NCBI GenBank assembly: GCA_036924285.1 | Contig: JAYKYS010000007.1 | Location: 7,998,001 to 8,062,000 of the forward strand | Source: Asterella californica | Lineage: Eukaryota > Streptophyta > Marchantiopsida > Marchantiales > Aytoniaceae | DNA length: 64,000 nt | Direction: 5' to 3' | Shown here: piece after piece, positions 10,344 through 20,237 of the stretch | How the letters are laid out: every line of letters begins with the position of its first letter | Position numbering within the stretch: the stretch's first letter is position 1 | The notes under the pieces: generated by a model | The model's database searches: none | The model's input: the letters and a program-made list of their open reading frames with translations, nothing else | What the model was told of the DNA's origin: nothing | Position numbers and translations under genes: made by a program

Positions 10344-12685
10344 ATGGCCTCTCAGTCAGTCCTTTCAGCAGCAAGTGGTGTTTGTGGAGGAGCTCGAGCT
10401 CAACAGCTGGGCCAGGCACAGACCAATGCTCAAAGCAGTTTTGTCGTTCAGAAAGTGTCCAGCTGCTGGGGAGCTCGTCCCCAGCATATCAAAAGCGCAA
10501 GTTGCCCGTCGTTTATTTGCAGGGGAAACAAATATTCCCACAAAGGTTCGAGAGTCATCGCGGAAGTGAAGGGGAATGGCCCTTCTAGTACCACCGAGAT
10601 AAGGAACCCGCAAACTATCGAGGAAGCGATTCGTCAGGTTACACTGCACTCTCTTCTCAGGCTGCTTTCGCTCTGTTTTGCTTCTGGAATAGGCAGTTGA
10701 CCAACTGACTGGTGGAATTCCTCTTAACATTTCTCAAGCCTCTGCGTGAGTCACTCACATCAGTGTCTGATTTTGTTGCGCCAGTAGGCAAGGGGGGCAG
10801 TTGAGAAGGCCATAGCCGATGGTTTGACGCGACAGCAGGTGCAGTTCCTTCTGCCGGTGGATCAACGGCAGTTCAATTATCTGGATACTGAACCCAGGCT
10901 AGTAGTGGAACTACCTACCATCTGCTCGCTCTGTTACTTGATGCTTGAAACCCTTGCGGCAGTGAAGAATTTCTTGGCACGGTGTTTTTTTTTTGGTGGA
11001 AGCGTTGGACATTCTGAAAGAATCCTGTGCTTTGGTGGTGACCACACAGAGACTATCCTTGCGGAATCCTCGAGGAGTACGCAGTATGTTGCAAGGTGGT
11101 GACTACTATGTTCCAAGAGATGACAGGGAAGCAAGAGGAGATTGTCTCAAGGCGCATTGGCGAGGTGGAAAATGAGCAGGATCCTGTTGGCCTCCTCTAC
11201 CCCTCGAGCAAATCGGTCGCTGCCATAGTCCTTCCCATTGCTGAAACTCTGAAGCAGGTAATGCAATCGACCCTTGGCCGCATGGAGGAAGGGAAGGGTT
11301 TGCGCTGTTTGGTGTGTCGCAGCCGATTAGTACTTCTTCTCTCTAAGCATTTTGACCTCAATTCAGTCTCATTGCTGAACGTGCGTACTGCCTCAGATTC
11401 GTTCTCTTGCAGAAAAGGAGCGTGCTCCCCTGCTGATCGTCAATCCACAGTGGCGTTCATCAGGGCAGGTCGTGTCCGACTTTGGTTTTGGCCCATGGAG
11501 AAGGTGACTTTCATCTCATCTGTTGTTCGTGCCGAGTGTACATTGCTCCACGAGTGTTTGCTTGCTTCTCAACGCTTTGGTTTTGCTTATGTTTCTTTTC
11601 CTTTTGCACACCGAGCAGCGGCCCGGCTATTCTACAACTCTCTGGAGGAGTTGACTGTTGCTTGAAATGGTAACTGTGGCAGACAGGCAGAGGACTTTGT
11701 CAACACCTTCGAGAAAACGTACGTTTTACTGGAGCTACGAGTCGGAGAAGCTTCCAACATTGTCTCTGGCACCGGAGGTGTTGTCAGGATACTGAAATGT
11801 TATCCAAGGAACTGGGAAGTAAGTTTGACCCACTTTCTTTTCCTAGAACCCTTGCATCCTATATGTTTGTCATAGAAATTTCAAGCATGGATTCTTTCGT
11901 GGGAGGTGAGACAGACTAAGATGATACACTTATGGAATTGATCAGACTGTACCATCAAATCCTTGAGAGCAAGTAGAGAATGAATTCATTTTACTCTTCC
12001 AGACCAGGCAAAGCCCGACATGAGCCATACAGTCGCGATCTCACTACCATAATCATGATAAGTACTATGAGAAATCGCGGGGCAAGAGATAACTTTAAAA
12101 CACACGAAACGGATGTGCGAGAAACCACCCTCACTGACTAGAGGAATCCCTCATTGCGCAAAGACAACACTCATTCATGGACAACGATGCGCGATGGCAC
12201 AATTGATCGAAAGTCATAACGGTAGAACTCGGAGACTGAGAACTAATCGGTGCTTGACATGATGCTTCGAGCAGGTGTACCTGATGGCGTGGGATGGTAC
12301 AAGCGAGTGCATTGCCGATACCCCGACGCAGCTTCCTTACAAAGAGCTCGAGCGGATAGTCACGGAGGTGCGCGCGTTTCTTTTGACCGGGACTTTCTTC
12401 TCCTTCATTTTGAAATTGATAGTCACTTCAGGTCGGCGATTAACTCTTTTCTCCCTCGTGCAGGCTCGGAAGAGGATACCATGGCAAGCGCCCCCGAGAA
12501 TTTTGGGAGGTTCGGAACCCGCGCCCCCGCCGCTGCCTTCGTCCTTATCCGGCCCTCTGACAGATGAGCAGATTGATGACATGGACGTGAACAGCATCCG
12601 ACGGGCCTTGATGGCTCTGGGCCTTCCCAGCTCCGGACGATTGAGCGTCGTGAAGGAGCGTCTCAGAGATGCTAACAAGAAGTGA
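10344..12685 (+). CDS. DUF1995-domain protein, probably chloroplast-targeted, with SAP-like C-terminus
   Basis: Seven exons join into a 389-residue protein: 10344-10637, 10788-10897, 11050-11257, 11397-11503, 11683-11818, 12275-12367 and 12464-12685. All phases agree and the frame closes at TGA. Residues 1 to about 70 are Ser/Ala/Arg-rich with few acids, like a chloroplast transit peptide. From about 85 (TIEEAIRQ) to 315 the sequence follows the plant DUF1995 pattern: EEYAVCCKVVTTM, DPVGLLYPSS, APLLIVNPQW, SDFGFGPW, VYLMAWDGTSECIA. This family includes LPA3, a photosystem II assembly factor; I do not claim orthology. Residues 317-347 form a Pro-rich linker, and 348-389 look like a SAP motif (DVNSIRRALMALGLPSSGRLSVVKERL). 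Intron 2 (10898-11049) uses a GC donor; the others are GT-AG. Nothing in the model is disrupted, so it is probably functional. Confidence 0.85.
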
Positions 12686-12689
12686 AACA

Positions 12690-12918
12690 TTAATTACGTT
12701 AAATAAGTCTGTTCTCGTATTCCCTTGTGGAACTCGCCTGATCAAGATGCGCCATGCAGGATTTTACGATAATCTTTGAAAATAATACGTATAATACATA
12801 TAATACCGAAGATATGAGTTCCAAGTGGATTCACGAAGAGTTATCTAAGAGAAAGTACGGAGGTTCAGTTTTTTTTGGGCATGGTTGGAGGTGCATATTT
12901 TATAGACAGTTAACCAAG
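12690..12918. other. 3' flank of the DUF1995 gene
   Basis: Holds the presumed 3' untranslated region. AATAA-rich strings occur at 12698-12706 and 12778-12810; any could serve polyadenylation. Nothing else is recognisable. Confidence 0.3.
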
Positions 12919-13200
12919 TTCTTGATTTGAGTCTCGTTAAGATGGATTCATATGGACAATCTTTGGTTCGAGAATACGCGAAGGATACAAAAGACAAGTG
13001 ATATCATTTACCAATACTTGTGTAGTATTAATGAAGTTCTTGATAGAGTTCTGTTGTATCTAGATTCATATGGACAATCTCATGTCCGTGAATATGCAAA
13101 AGATCCAAAGGACAAGTGATATTATTTACTCATACTTGTGCGGTATTAAAAGACTCAAAAAGACATACAGATAATACCATTTACCAATACTTTCGTGGTA
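12919..13200. repeat. Tandem repeat, unit about 118 bases, two units plus a partial third
   Basis: Unit 1 starts at 12919 and unit 2 at 13037, both reading ttcttgat... then gattcatatggacaatct. A partial third follows to about 13200 (atttaccaatactt). The first two units translate alike on + (DSYGQSxVREYAKDxKDK then stop), and several of their differences fall at third codon positions. I do not recognise the peptide. Confidence 0.75.
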
Positions 13201-14570
13201 GTAGAAGAAACTGCTCCATTAGTCATTGAGGTAAGGAAATGTTCATTACCATATGAAGCGTAAACGGTAACCATGTGGCCATCAAGGAAATACATCGACA
13301 AACCAAAATTTCTCTATCCCAAGGACGTGCATCTTTGAAAGTTTGGCCAGAAATGACTTGATGATTTTTCTTCTCGATAATCTATTTTGGTGGTAAGGAA
13401 TTTGTGAAATAATACTTCTAAAAGAATATGTTGCATGTATCTCATCTAATTATGCTGACAAGAACAGACGACAAATTTCAACCATCTTCAAGGCAAGTCC
13501 AGACTAAGAAAATAATTTGCGAGAAAAATATTAATTGCTAATTCCGAAGGCAAATTTGGACTGCGGTGTGTGATGTTAACATTTGTATCGTAGTCTTGAC
13601 TTCGCAGGTGAAATAGCTCAAAATAGTAAAATATGCATGGAACATAGACTTCTGGGAATTTTTGCTCATGTATTCTTATAGTGAAAAATAAATATATAGG
13701 TGTTAAAGAAATATTTGTATGTAAAATTGATATAAATTTAAATGATTTTTAAATATTAACTATTAGTCAAACTTAGAAACACGAGAGGACCCAAACATTA
13801 TCCATAAGAAGAGTGAGAAAAGATATGTTCTCCAAAATACATACTATATGGATCGTTGATTGCCACCTAAACACATTTAATGAAAGATTTAATTTACAAT
13901 TTAAAAGTTAAGTGACAAATTAAACTCTTGCATATTTGCCTCCTCCATCAAAAGGAGATGATTATATTATTTAGATAAATAGACTGAAATAGTGTACACG
14001 CGCAATACCTGACAAGTGAAATGTTCATTTTTTTTGTAAAGGGAAATTTTCTTCGCGACGGAGAAACTGTAATAGACTGACACCAGGAGTCTCTCCAATT
14101 TAGAGTCACAGGCTTGAAATAATCTGATTGCTCACTCTGCAAGAAACAACTCGATCCGCTTATCAAGCTATATGCTGTCGTTGACGTTGGACAAGTGGAA
14201 CCCTCTGGACAAGACGACTACGCAAGGATGATATCTGCGAATTAGATGCTATCATTATCGATAACTACGCTCTCTACGTAGTTCGATACCTTAAGTTGCG
14301 ATTATTTGCGATTGAACTCATTGTATTCTTTGCATTCTTTATATTCCTATCATAGACTTGATTTTTTTAAAAATACAAATGTTTGGTTTTGCTTTGAGTA
14401 GCTAGTTCTAGTTACTTATTCAATTTTTATTTACGGATAATAATGTCATATTACGAAACAATAAGTCTACTATATATAGTGATACATGTGAGAATAAATT
14501 AATATCCTTGTAGTGTGTTCTTGCCTATTCCTGTTCATTTTTCTCTATACTCTACAGTTTGACACCGTGA
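13200..14570. other. Unassigned AT-rich stretch
   Basis: I see no gene or clear repeat. AT content is high, especially at 13670-14050 and 14280-14520. The 72-codon minus-strand frame at 13948-14166 has no recognisable features. Confidence 0.35.
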
Positions 14571-15690
14571 CTCTCAACCCTACAAATATCAATTGAGGAC
14601 AAGGTGATCAAAGATATTACAAACTTGATCCGTTAGACTATGATACGTATGTCATCAACTAGAGATGGAAAAATACAACTTGGAGCAACCATGATGGTGG
14701 CCAAGAGAGCCCTATAGTGAGCTAAGGCAAAGAGAAGTCCAACTAAAGGGTCTCTTCACAAATATCTGGAGCGGAGTCGATGATTGTAACCCACTTTATC
14801 GAAGAATCGTATTGATTAAAAAAAGAGGAGGAAAAACCATAGGACGATCGTATGAAGAGAACGAGACTCATCAGAGATCCATTGTTATCCATGAGCTCCC
14901 AAAAGATGAAAGTGTGAGAAATGCTATTAGAAGCTTTTTCTACTTCTACTTGTCAGATAACCCAATCGGGATAGATGTCCAAGAGAGCCTTAATGTCAAA
15001 GGACACAAACTCACAACCTCTAGGCGTCGCAATTCCAAACTCGTGTAGACAAAGATAGTCCTAAAAAGTATCTTGAAGCTGAAGAACAATGATACAACTA
15101 ATAAGTTGTAAGAGGATCTTGGTGATGACTATCAATCGAATCCTTCCGCCATCTTTCATCATTGCCAAAAGTCTAACTATCCTCCAGTACATGAGCTATA
15201 GAATGAGGAATATGTTTTTGAGCTATTGTTGTCATTACTTGAAAAAACTCTGTGAAACTGCTAGAAGGGTTGTCTATCTGAAAACAATCACATAGGTGCT
15301 CGTAGATCATTCCAGACAGACCTCCAAAAGATAGACGTAAAGCTGTACACAAGGTCTGGGCAAGCAGAGATCTATTGAGACATAATGACTCCTCATGTTG
15401 ATAGTCTTGAATCTCTACTTGTGAGGGGTCATCTGATGAAAGATGAAGAAAACACAACAAAACGATCGTCTCCTCAGTAGGACAAGCCATTGATTGACAA
15501 ATGATGCAATGCTCTAGCAGCTCTACTATACTCTCCAACCTGATCTAACATCTTACAACATTGTATACAAACGAAAGATAAGACGTCATGTGTAGGGACA
15601 GACTCACTCCTATCTCGCACAACAAGTAATGATTCTTCTTGTAGGGCCGTCCAATCACCAACACGGAATCTCTGAAGATGGATTGTCATC
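14570..15690 (-). pseudogene. Non-LTR-type reverse-transcriptase element, degraded copy 1
   Basis: The segment 14575-15010 is homologous and colinear with 33625-34060 (shared strings such as agtgagctaaggcaaagaga and catgagctccc). In the second copy this region precedes a recognisable reverse-transcriptase core, so here it is the part upstream of the catalytic core. Minus-strand frames 15689-15474 (with GEYSRAARALH) and 15538-15173 look like the N-terminal region of the same protein. Copy 1 lacks the catalytic domain, and frames are broken. The family is one of the reverse-transcriptase ORFs common in seedless plants; the exact clade is not determined. Confidence 0.5.
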
Positions 15691-16383
15691 TCTCATTGAC
15701 CTCCTCTGTCGCCTCGAGTATAACAGAGACACCAATAGGATAGTAAGAAAAAAAATAACCATACCGTCTTTTGCATGATATTCCGTGCTAGCATGTCAAG
15801 TGGTACACAGACTGACTACTTCACCTTGTCGTGGACAACACGTTATCATGATGAGGGTCTCTCTTGGGGAGGCAGACCTCCTGAATGTGATTGATTTTGA
15901 AGTCGATCAAAAGAAAAACAGACTGCTGCCAACGATCAGACTCAAATTTGATCTCTTGCACCCACCAAATCAAACCAGACACTCAAATATGTGCACATAG
16001 GTCTTTCATGACCCAACAAGCTTTATTCCAGTATCAATCTTACCAAAAAATTCTTCAGTGATCAAAAACCTCTCCTCTCACTTCTGTGTGCCTCTCCTCT
16101 GCTCTCAATTCCGTTCTCTGTTCATCAGATTCATCTCTAAACAGTCCAATAGATAAAATTCAAGCTTCCTAACTCTTATCATTCTCTCTGCGACAACCTC
16201 CCAACTGAAATCTCTCAGAAAATTGATCCCCTCAGTCTCTGGCTTCTCATGTGCATCCCGACGGCTCCTCCTTGGAAAAAAAAGAATATCTTCTTTCTCG
16301 CAACTATTTTCTCCAAAACTTTAACACCCCTGCTAAGCTAAGGTCCTTATAAGCAGATGTACTTATCAAGTAAACAGGTCCCC
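15690..16383. other. Unassigned stretch between RT element and LTR
   Basis: A 71-codon plus-strand frame at 15785-16000 is not recognisable. It may be the 5' part of the minus-strand RT element. The stretch 16040-16270 is C/T-rich. The strings cctgctaagcta at about 16328 and 16381 are repeated and lie at the LTR edge. Confidence 0.3.
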
Positions 16384-17230
16384 TGCTAAGCTAGGCTATT
16401 CTTATTATTTACATAACAGTCAAGCAGACCCCTTGTCAAGCTAGACCTTTGATTATTAAAAATTTCCCGGCTCTCGATGCCATCTTGATTATACCACAAG
16501 CCATCCAAGATGACATCTTGATTATACCACAAGTCATCCAATGTAGGCCGAAGCCCTTACACTTATGGGACCACCCCACAGGACTTACAATCCCCATATG
16601 CGCACTTGGTACCTCCCATGGTATAATCCAGGTGGCATGCGGAGGCTTAGGTCAAGAAGCCCACGATTAAGAGAGATACTGATCTCCCGTCTCTAGATAT
16701 GCAGGACCTGGCTGCATATCCAACATAGACTCCCTTCCAGGAGGCGAACATGCCGGAATAGGAAACACAAGGCAAGGGGAATTGATCTTGAGATCACTTT
16801 CCTCCTAGGTGGGCGCCATATCACTGGGATGATCTCTGTTTTTGTTCAAAAAGAAAATACAATTGGTACATATCCTTAAGGAAAATTTTATGTACAATCT
16901 TTACTAGCTTTTCTTACACTAACTTCTCTGTAGAACTCCGTTTCTAGTGAATAAAGAGTCAAAACTATAGTACTCAAATCATGAATTCAAGTCACGAGCC
17001 AGAATCGACAGATTTATCTCTTTCGCACTTTTCATAGCTTAAGACTTGTACTTTTTGCTCTCTTCAGGGTGATATTTCAACCTTAGCTAGGGGGCAGCTT
17101 GTCAAGCATAGCCCCAACTTAGCTCATGCCCAGCTTGATAAGCTAGGGCGCAACTTCTCGAACAAATGCCAGTTGAGTGTCTTATGAAGTTCCGTTTCAT
17201 CATGTAGAATATCACGCACTACGACATCCA
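16384..17230 (-). repeat. Long terminal repeat, left copy (3' LTR of a minus-strand Ty3/gypsy element)
   Basis: It aligns with 18269-19167 across most of its length: ttcttattattta(c)gtaacagtcaagcag near the left edge, tataccacaagccatccaa, then cacgcactacgaca at the right. It lacks two blocks present in the other copy (about 25 and 80 bases). On the minus strand it starts TGGATGTCGTAG and is preceded by GAAGGGGG (17231-17238), a good polypurine tract, which fixes the element orientation. The outer (left) border is approximate. Confidence 0.75.
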
Positions 17231-17290
17231 CCCCCTTCAAACTTGCACATCCTCCGGTATGTGTCAACTTCTCCATTAGTCTCCAAGGTT

Positions 17291-18250
17291 CTATAAATTG
17301 TCATCGTTCTCTTCAACGTCTTCAACGTCTTCAACGTCTTCGTCAAGTAGTAGATCTGCATTAGCATCCATCATCTGATCCGACTCTAGAAATTTGACTA
17401 GCTCAACAGATTCTCCTCTTCTTCTGAATAACTTGATACGCTTGCCGGTGACGTGAAGCCTCAGAGGTGTACCATCAAGCTCCTGCAGAGAATAAGTAGC
17501 ATTCTGATGCACTTCTAAGACAACATACGGATCAAACCACCTCCTAGAAAATTTACGAATCGTAGAGTGCTGGTTTTCTAGCGTAATGTCATACATCAAT
17601 ACTCAGTCTCCAACATGTATGAGTTTCGGTCGGAGCCTATGGGTCTTGTCAAACCTCTCTTTATTCTTGAGACGAGCATCTTTCAGCTTTTGTTGTGCTT
17701 CTATAAGTTCCTACTCTCTATGTTGTAGCTGCATGATTCGAAGTGCAAGAAGTTGTACACGATCCATTTCGTCTACCCACGATAGAGTAGCCCATGTAGG
17801 AAAGTCCTCCTCTCTCGGCATAATCGTTTTTTGTCGCAACATCAGTTCAATGGGCATGTACCCAGTAGTGGTACAATGGGTCATCATATCAGACCACAGA
17901 GCAAAAAGGAGCAACCTAGGTCACTTTCTATGCTTACCATTGCATGTCTTTACCAGGACTTGAACAATCGATGGATGTCCTCTCTCGCTCTTACCAATCC
18001 TCTTCGGATTCATGACAGTAGTGAGTTTCAGTTTCTCCGTGTTGGGCAAAGAACTCGTTCACTTCCGTACCATGCAACTCTTCTCTGTCTGCACGCAATC
18101 TCCTTATAGATTCCATAACTACAAATAATATCCTCAAGAACAAACTTACATATTCTCTCTGTGGTCTTCGTCCTCAGAGCTCGTCCTTCCACAAAGTTGG
18201 AGAGGTCGAGAGGTCTTCTCGAGCCAACACCAAATACCTCATACCTCATA
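17291..18250 (-). pseudogene. Ty3/gypsy integrase remnant
   Basis: Three minus-strand frames in order make the C-terminal half of a gypsy pol. 18249-18028 contains the integrase-core remnant (VEGRALRTKTTERICKF). 17914-17711 contains LWSDMMTHCTTTGYMPIELM and a heptad-like end. 17599-17291 contains HSTIRKFSRRWFDPYVV and LDGTPLRLHVTGKRIK, the usual C-terminal segment, followed by an acidic tail encoded by four 9-base repeats (tcttcaacg, 17312-17343). Frames are broken between the pieces. Gag, protease, RT and RNase H are absent, so only about 1 kb lies between the LTRs. Non-functional. Confidence 0.8.
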
Positions 18251-18258
18251 ACTCAAGA

Positions 18259-18268
18259 GACATCACCA
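18259..18268 (-). other. Putative primer binding site
   Basis: The plus-strand string gacatcacca directly abuts the inner end of the right LTR (TG at 18269). It ends in CCA, as expected if it matches a tRNA 3' end. The tRNA is not identified. Confidence 0.35.
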
Positions 18269-19167
18269 TGCTCTTCTTATTATTTACGTAACAGTCAAGC
18301 AGGCCCCCTATCAAGCTGGGCCATTGATTATTAAAAATTTCCCAACTCTTGATGCCACCTTGATTATACCACAAGCCATCCAATGTAAGTCGAAGCCCTT
18401 ACACTTATGAGGTCACCCCACAGGACTTACAACCCCCCATATGAGCACCAGGTATCTCCCATGGTATAATCCAAGTGGCATGCGGAGGCTTAGGCAAGGA
18501 AGCCCACGATTAAAGGAGATACTTGTCTCCCGTCCCTAGATATGCAAGACGTGGCTGCATATCTAACATAGACTCCTCTTCTAGTAGGCCAACATGCCGG
18601 AATAAGAAACACATCCTAGGTGGGCACCCTATCACTGTGATGACCTCTGTTTCCGTTCAAAAAGGAAATACAGTTGATACATATCCTTAAGGAAATTTTT
18701 ATGTACAATCTTTACTAGCTTTTCCTACACTAACTTCTCTGTAGAATTCAGTTTCTTGTGAATAAGGAGTCAAAACTATAGTACTCACGAACACCTATGC
18801 ACTCATACTGTCAAATCATGAATTCGATCACAAGCCAGAATCGATAGATTTCTCTCTTTCGTACTTTTCAGAGCTTAAGACTTGTATTAACTATTACATA
18901 GAACGCTTTTTCTCGAAACTGAAATTATGAAGTCGTTTTTCTCTGCGAGCTCCGCATTCTGAAACTTTTCGTCCGCTTCAGGGTGATATTTCAACCTAAG
19001 CTAGAGGGCAACTTGTCAAGCATAGCCCCAGCTTAGCTCCTGCCCAGCTTGATAAGCTAATGTGTAGCTTCTCGAACAAATGTCAGTTGAGTGTCTTCTG
19101 AAGTTTCGTGTTTGACTAGCTACTAATTGCGGAATCATCATGTGGAATGTCACGCACTACGACAACA
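18269..19167 (-). repeat. Long terminal repeat, right copy (5' LTR of the Ty3/gypsy element)
   Basis: About 899 bases, bounded by TG at 18269 and CA at 19167, with the minus-strand start TGTTGTCGTAGTGCG. It is homologous to 16384-17230. It keeps two internal blocks missing from the left copy, so it is nearer full length. The two LTRs differ at many positions, pointing to an old insertion. I could not match a 5-base target duplication at the outer ends. Confidence 0.75.
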
Positions 19168-19885
19168 TGGAAGCCGATGGAAAAAGCACAGACAAGAGAA
19201 ACTCATCTCGAACAAATACCAAAATAGTGTAAGTGTGGACGTTCAACCACACCCTTGACTCAAGAGGGCTAACGGTGCTGTAGAGACCGCACGTGTAGAT
19301 CTCCGCTCTCGGCTAATCTGAGCATCACATGTGATCCGATCACATCTCTTGTGCATCTTTCTCACATGAGAATTTAGACCCCTTGTGGGATATATACACG
19401 ACCTCACACCGGACATGGTTTGTCTCGAGTCGATCTCTATTTCGAGAGAAAGAAACTACCCATAGCTATAAAAAGGACAATATCTCATCAAATGATAATA
19501 AAAATATTTAAAAAATATACTCTCATCTATAGAACTCTAATCCTCAAGAAATAAAAGAAACACATTGTACATGAAAAAAGAACTCCCAAAATCTATCAAA
19601 AATCCTAAAGAGAAGACTCTATAATCCTAAGAATCCAAAGTATTTAATACTCACTCATTCCTTCACAGAATATTAAATTCTAGAATCTAAAAAAACAAAA
19701 AAAAAAGTGGATAGAACTGTGTAAAAAACTTTTCCTCCTAACACGCTCCAAAACTCTCCCGTCTCTCTAACCTCTCTCCCTCCTGCAGTCTCAGCAGCCC
19801 GTACTCTCATCGCCTCTCTCTTCTCACACTCCTGCACTCCGTGACCGTTTACCTTTACCTTAGGTTCTTCCATTCGCACTTTTTT
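19168..19885. other. Unassigned stretch
   Basis: No gene recognised. It includes an A-rich tract (19440-19720) and a C/T-rich stretch (19730-19870). Confidence 0.3.
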
Positions 19886-19895
19886 GTCCTTTGGC

Positions 19896-20227
19896 CAAAA
19901 ATTTACTTCGTCACACCCCCATTAAGTTTTTTGAGCTTGATCACACCTCTCTAAACGATGTATAGAGAGGTGTGATATTAGTTACATGTTAGATTAGACA
20001 CATCATGTTTCAGAGCATGTATCCTCTGAAGGGTCTTTAATGTTAAAAGTTTTGAATGGTCAAAATATTTAATCACGATCGAAAATAGTGAAACGATGAA
20101 AGACAAGACAAAATAACTGGTTTTACTGTCAATGACCAGTCAGGTCTGATAAGTCGGATGCATCGTGTGAAGAGGGGTGTGATCAAGTTCAAGTAACCTA
20201 CTGGGGGTGTGATCAAGCACATTTCTG
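19896..20227. mobile_element. MITE, family A copy 1 (332 bp, TIRs with CTTGATCACACCCC repeats)
   Basis: The ends form terminal inverted repeats of about 50 bases. The right end on minus reads cagaaatgtgcttgatcac then accccc; the left reads caaaaatttacttcgtcacacccc. A second CTTGATCACACC(C/T)C lies about 33 bases inward on each side. The flanks gtcctttggc (19886-19895) and gtcccttggt (20228-20237) match at 8 of 10 positions, a likely 10-base target duplication. A second copy of almost the same length (334 bp) lies at 50806-51139 with its own 10-base duplication. A 9-11 base duplication suggests mobilisation by Mutator-type transposases; that is inference. Confidence 0.8.
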
Positions 20228-20237
20228 GTCCCTTGGT

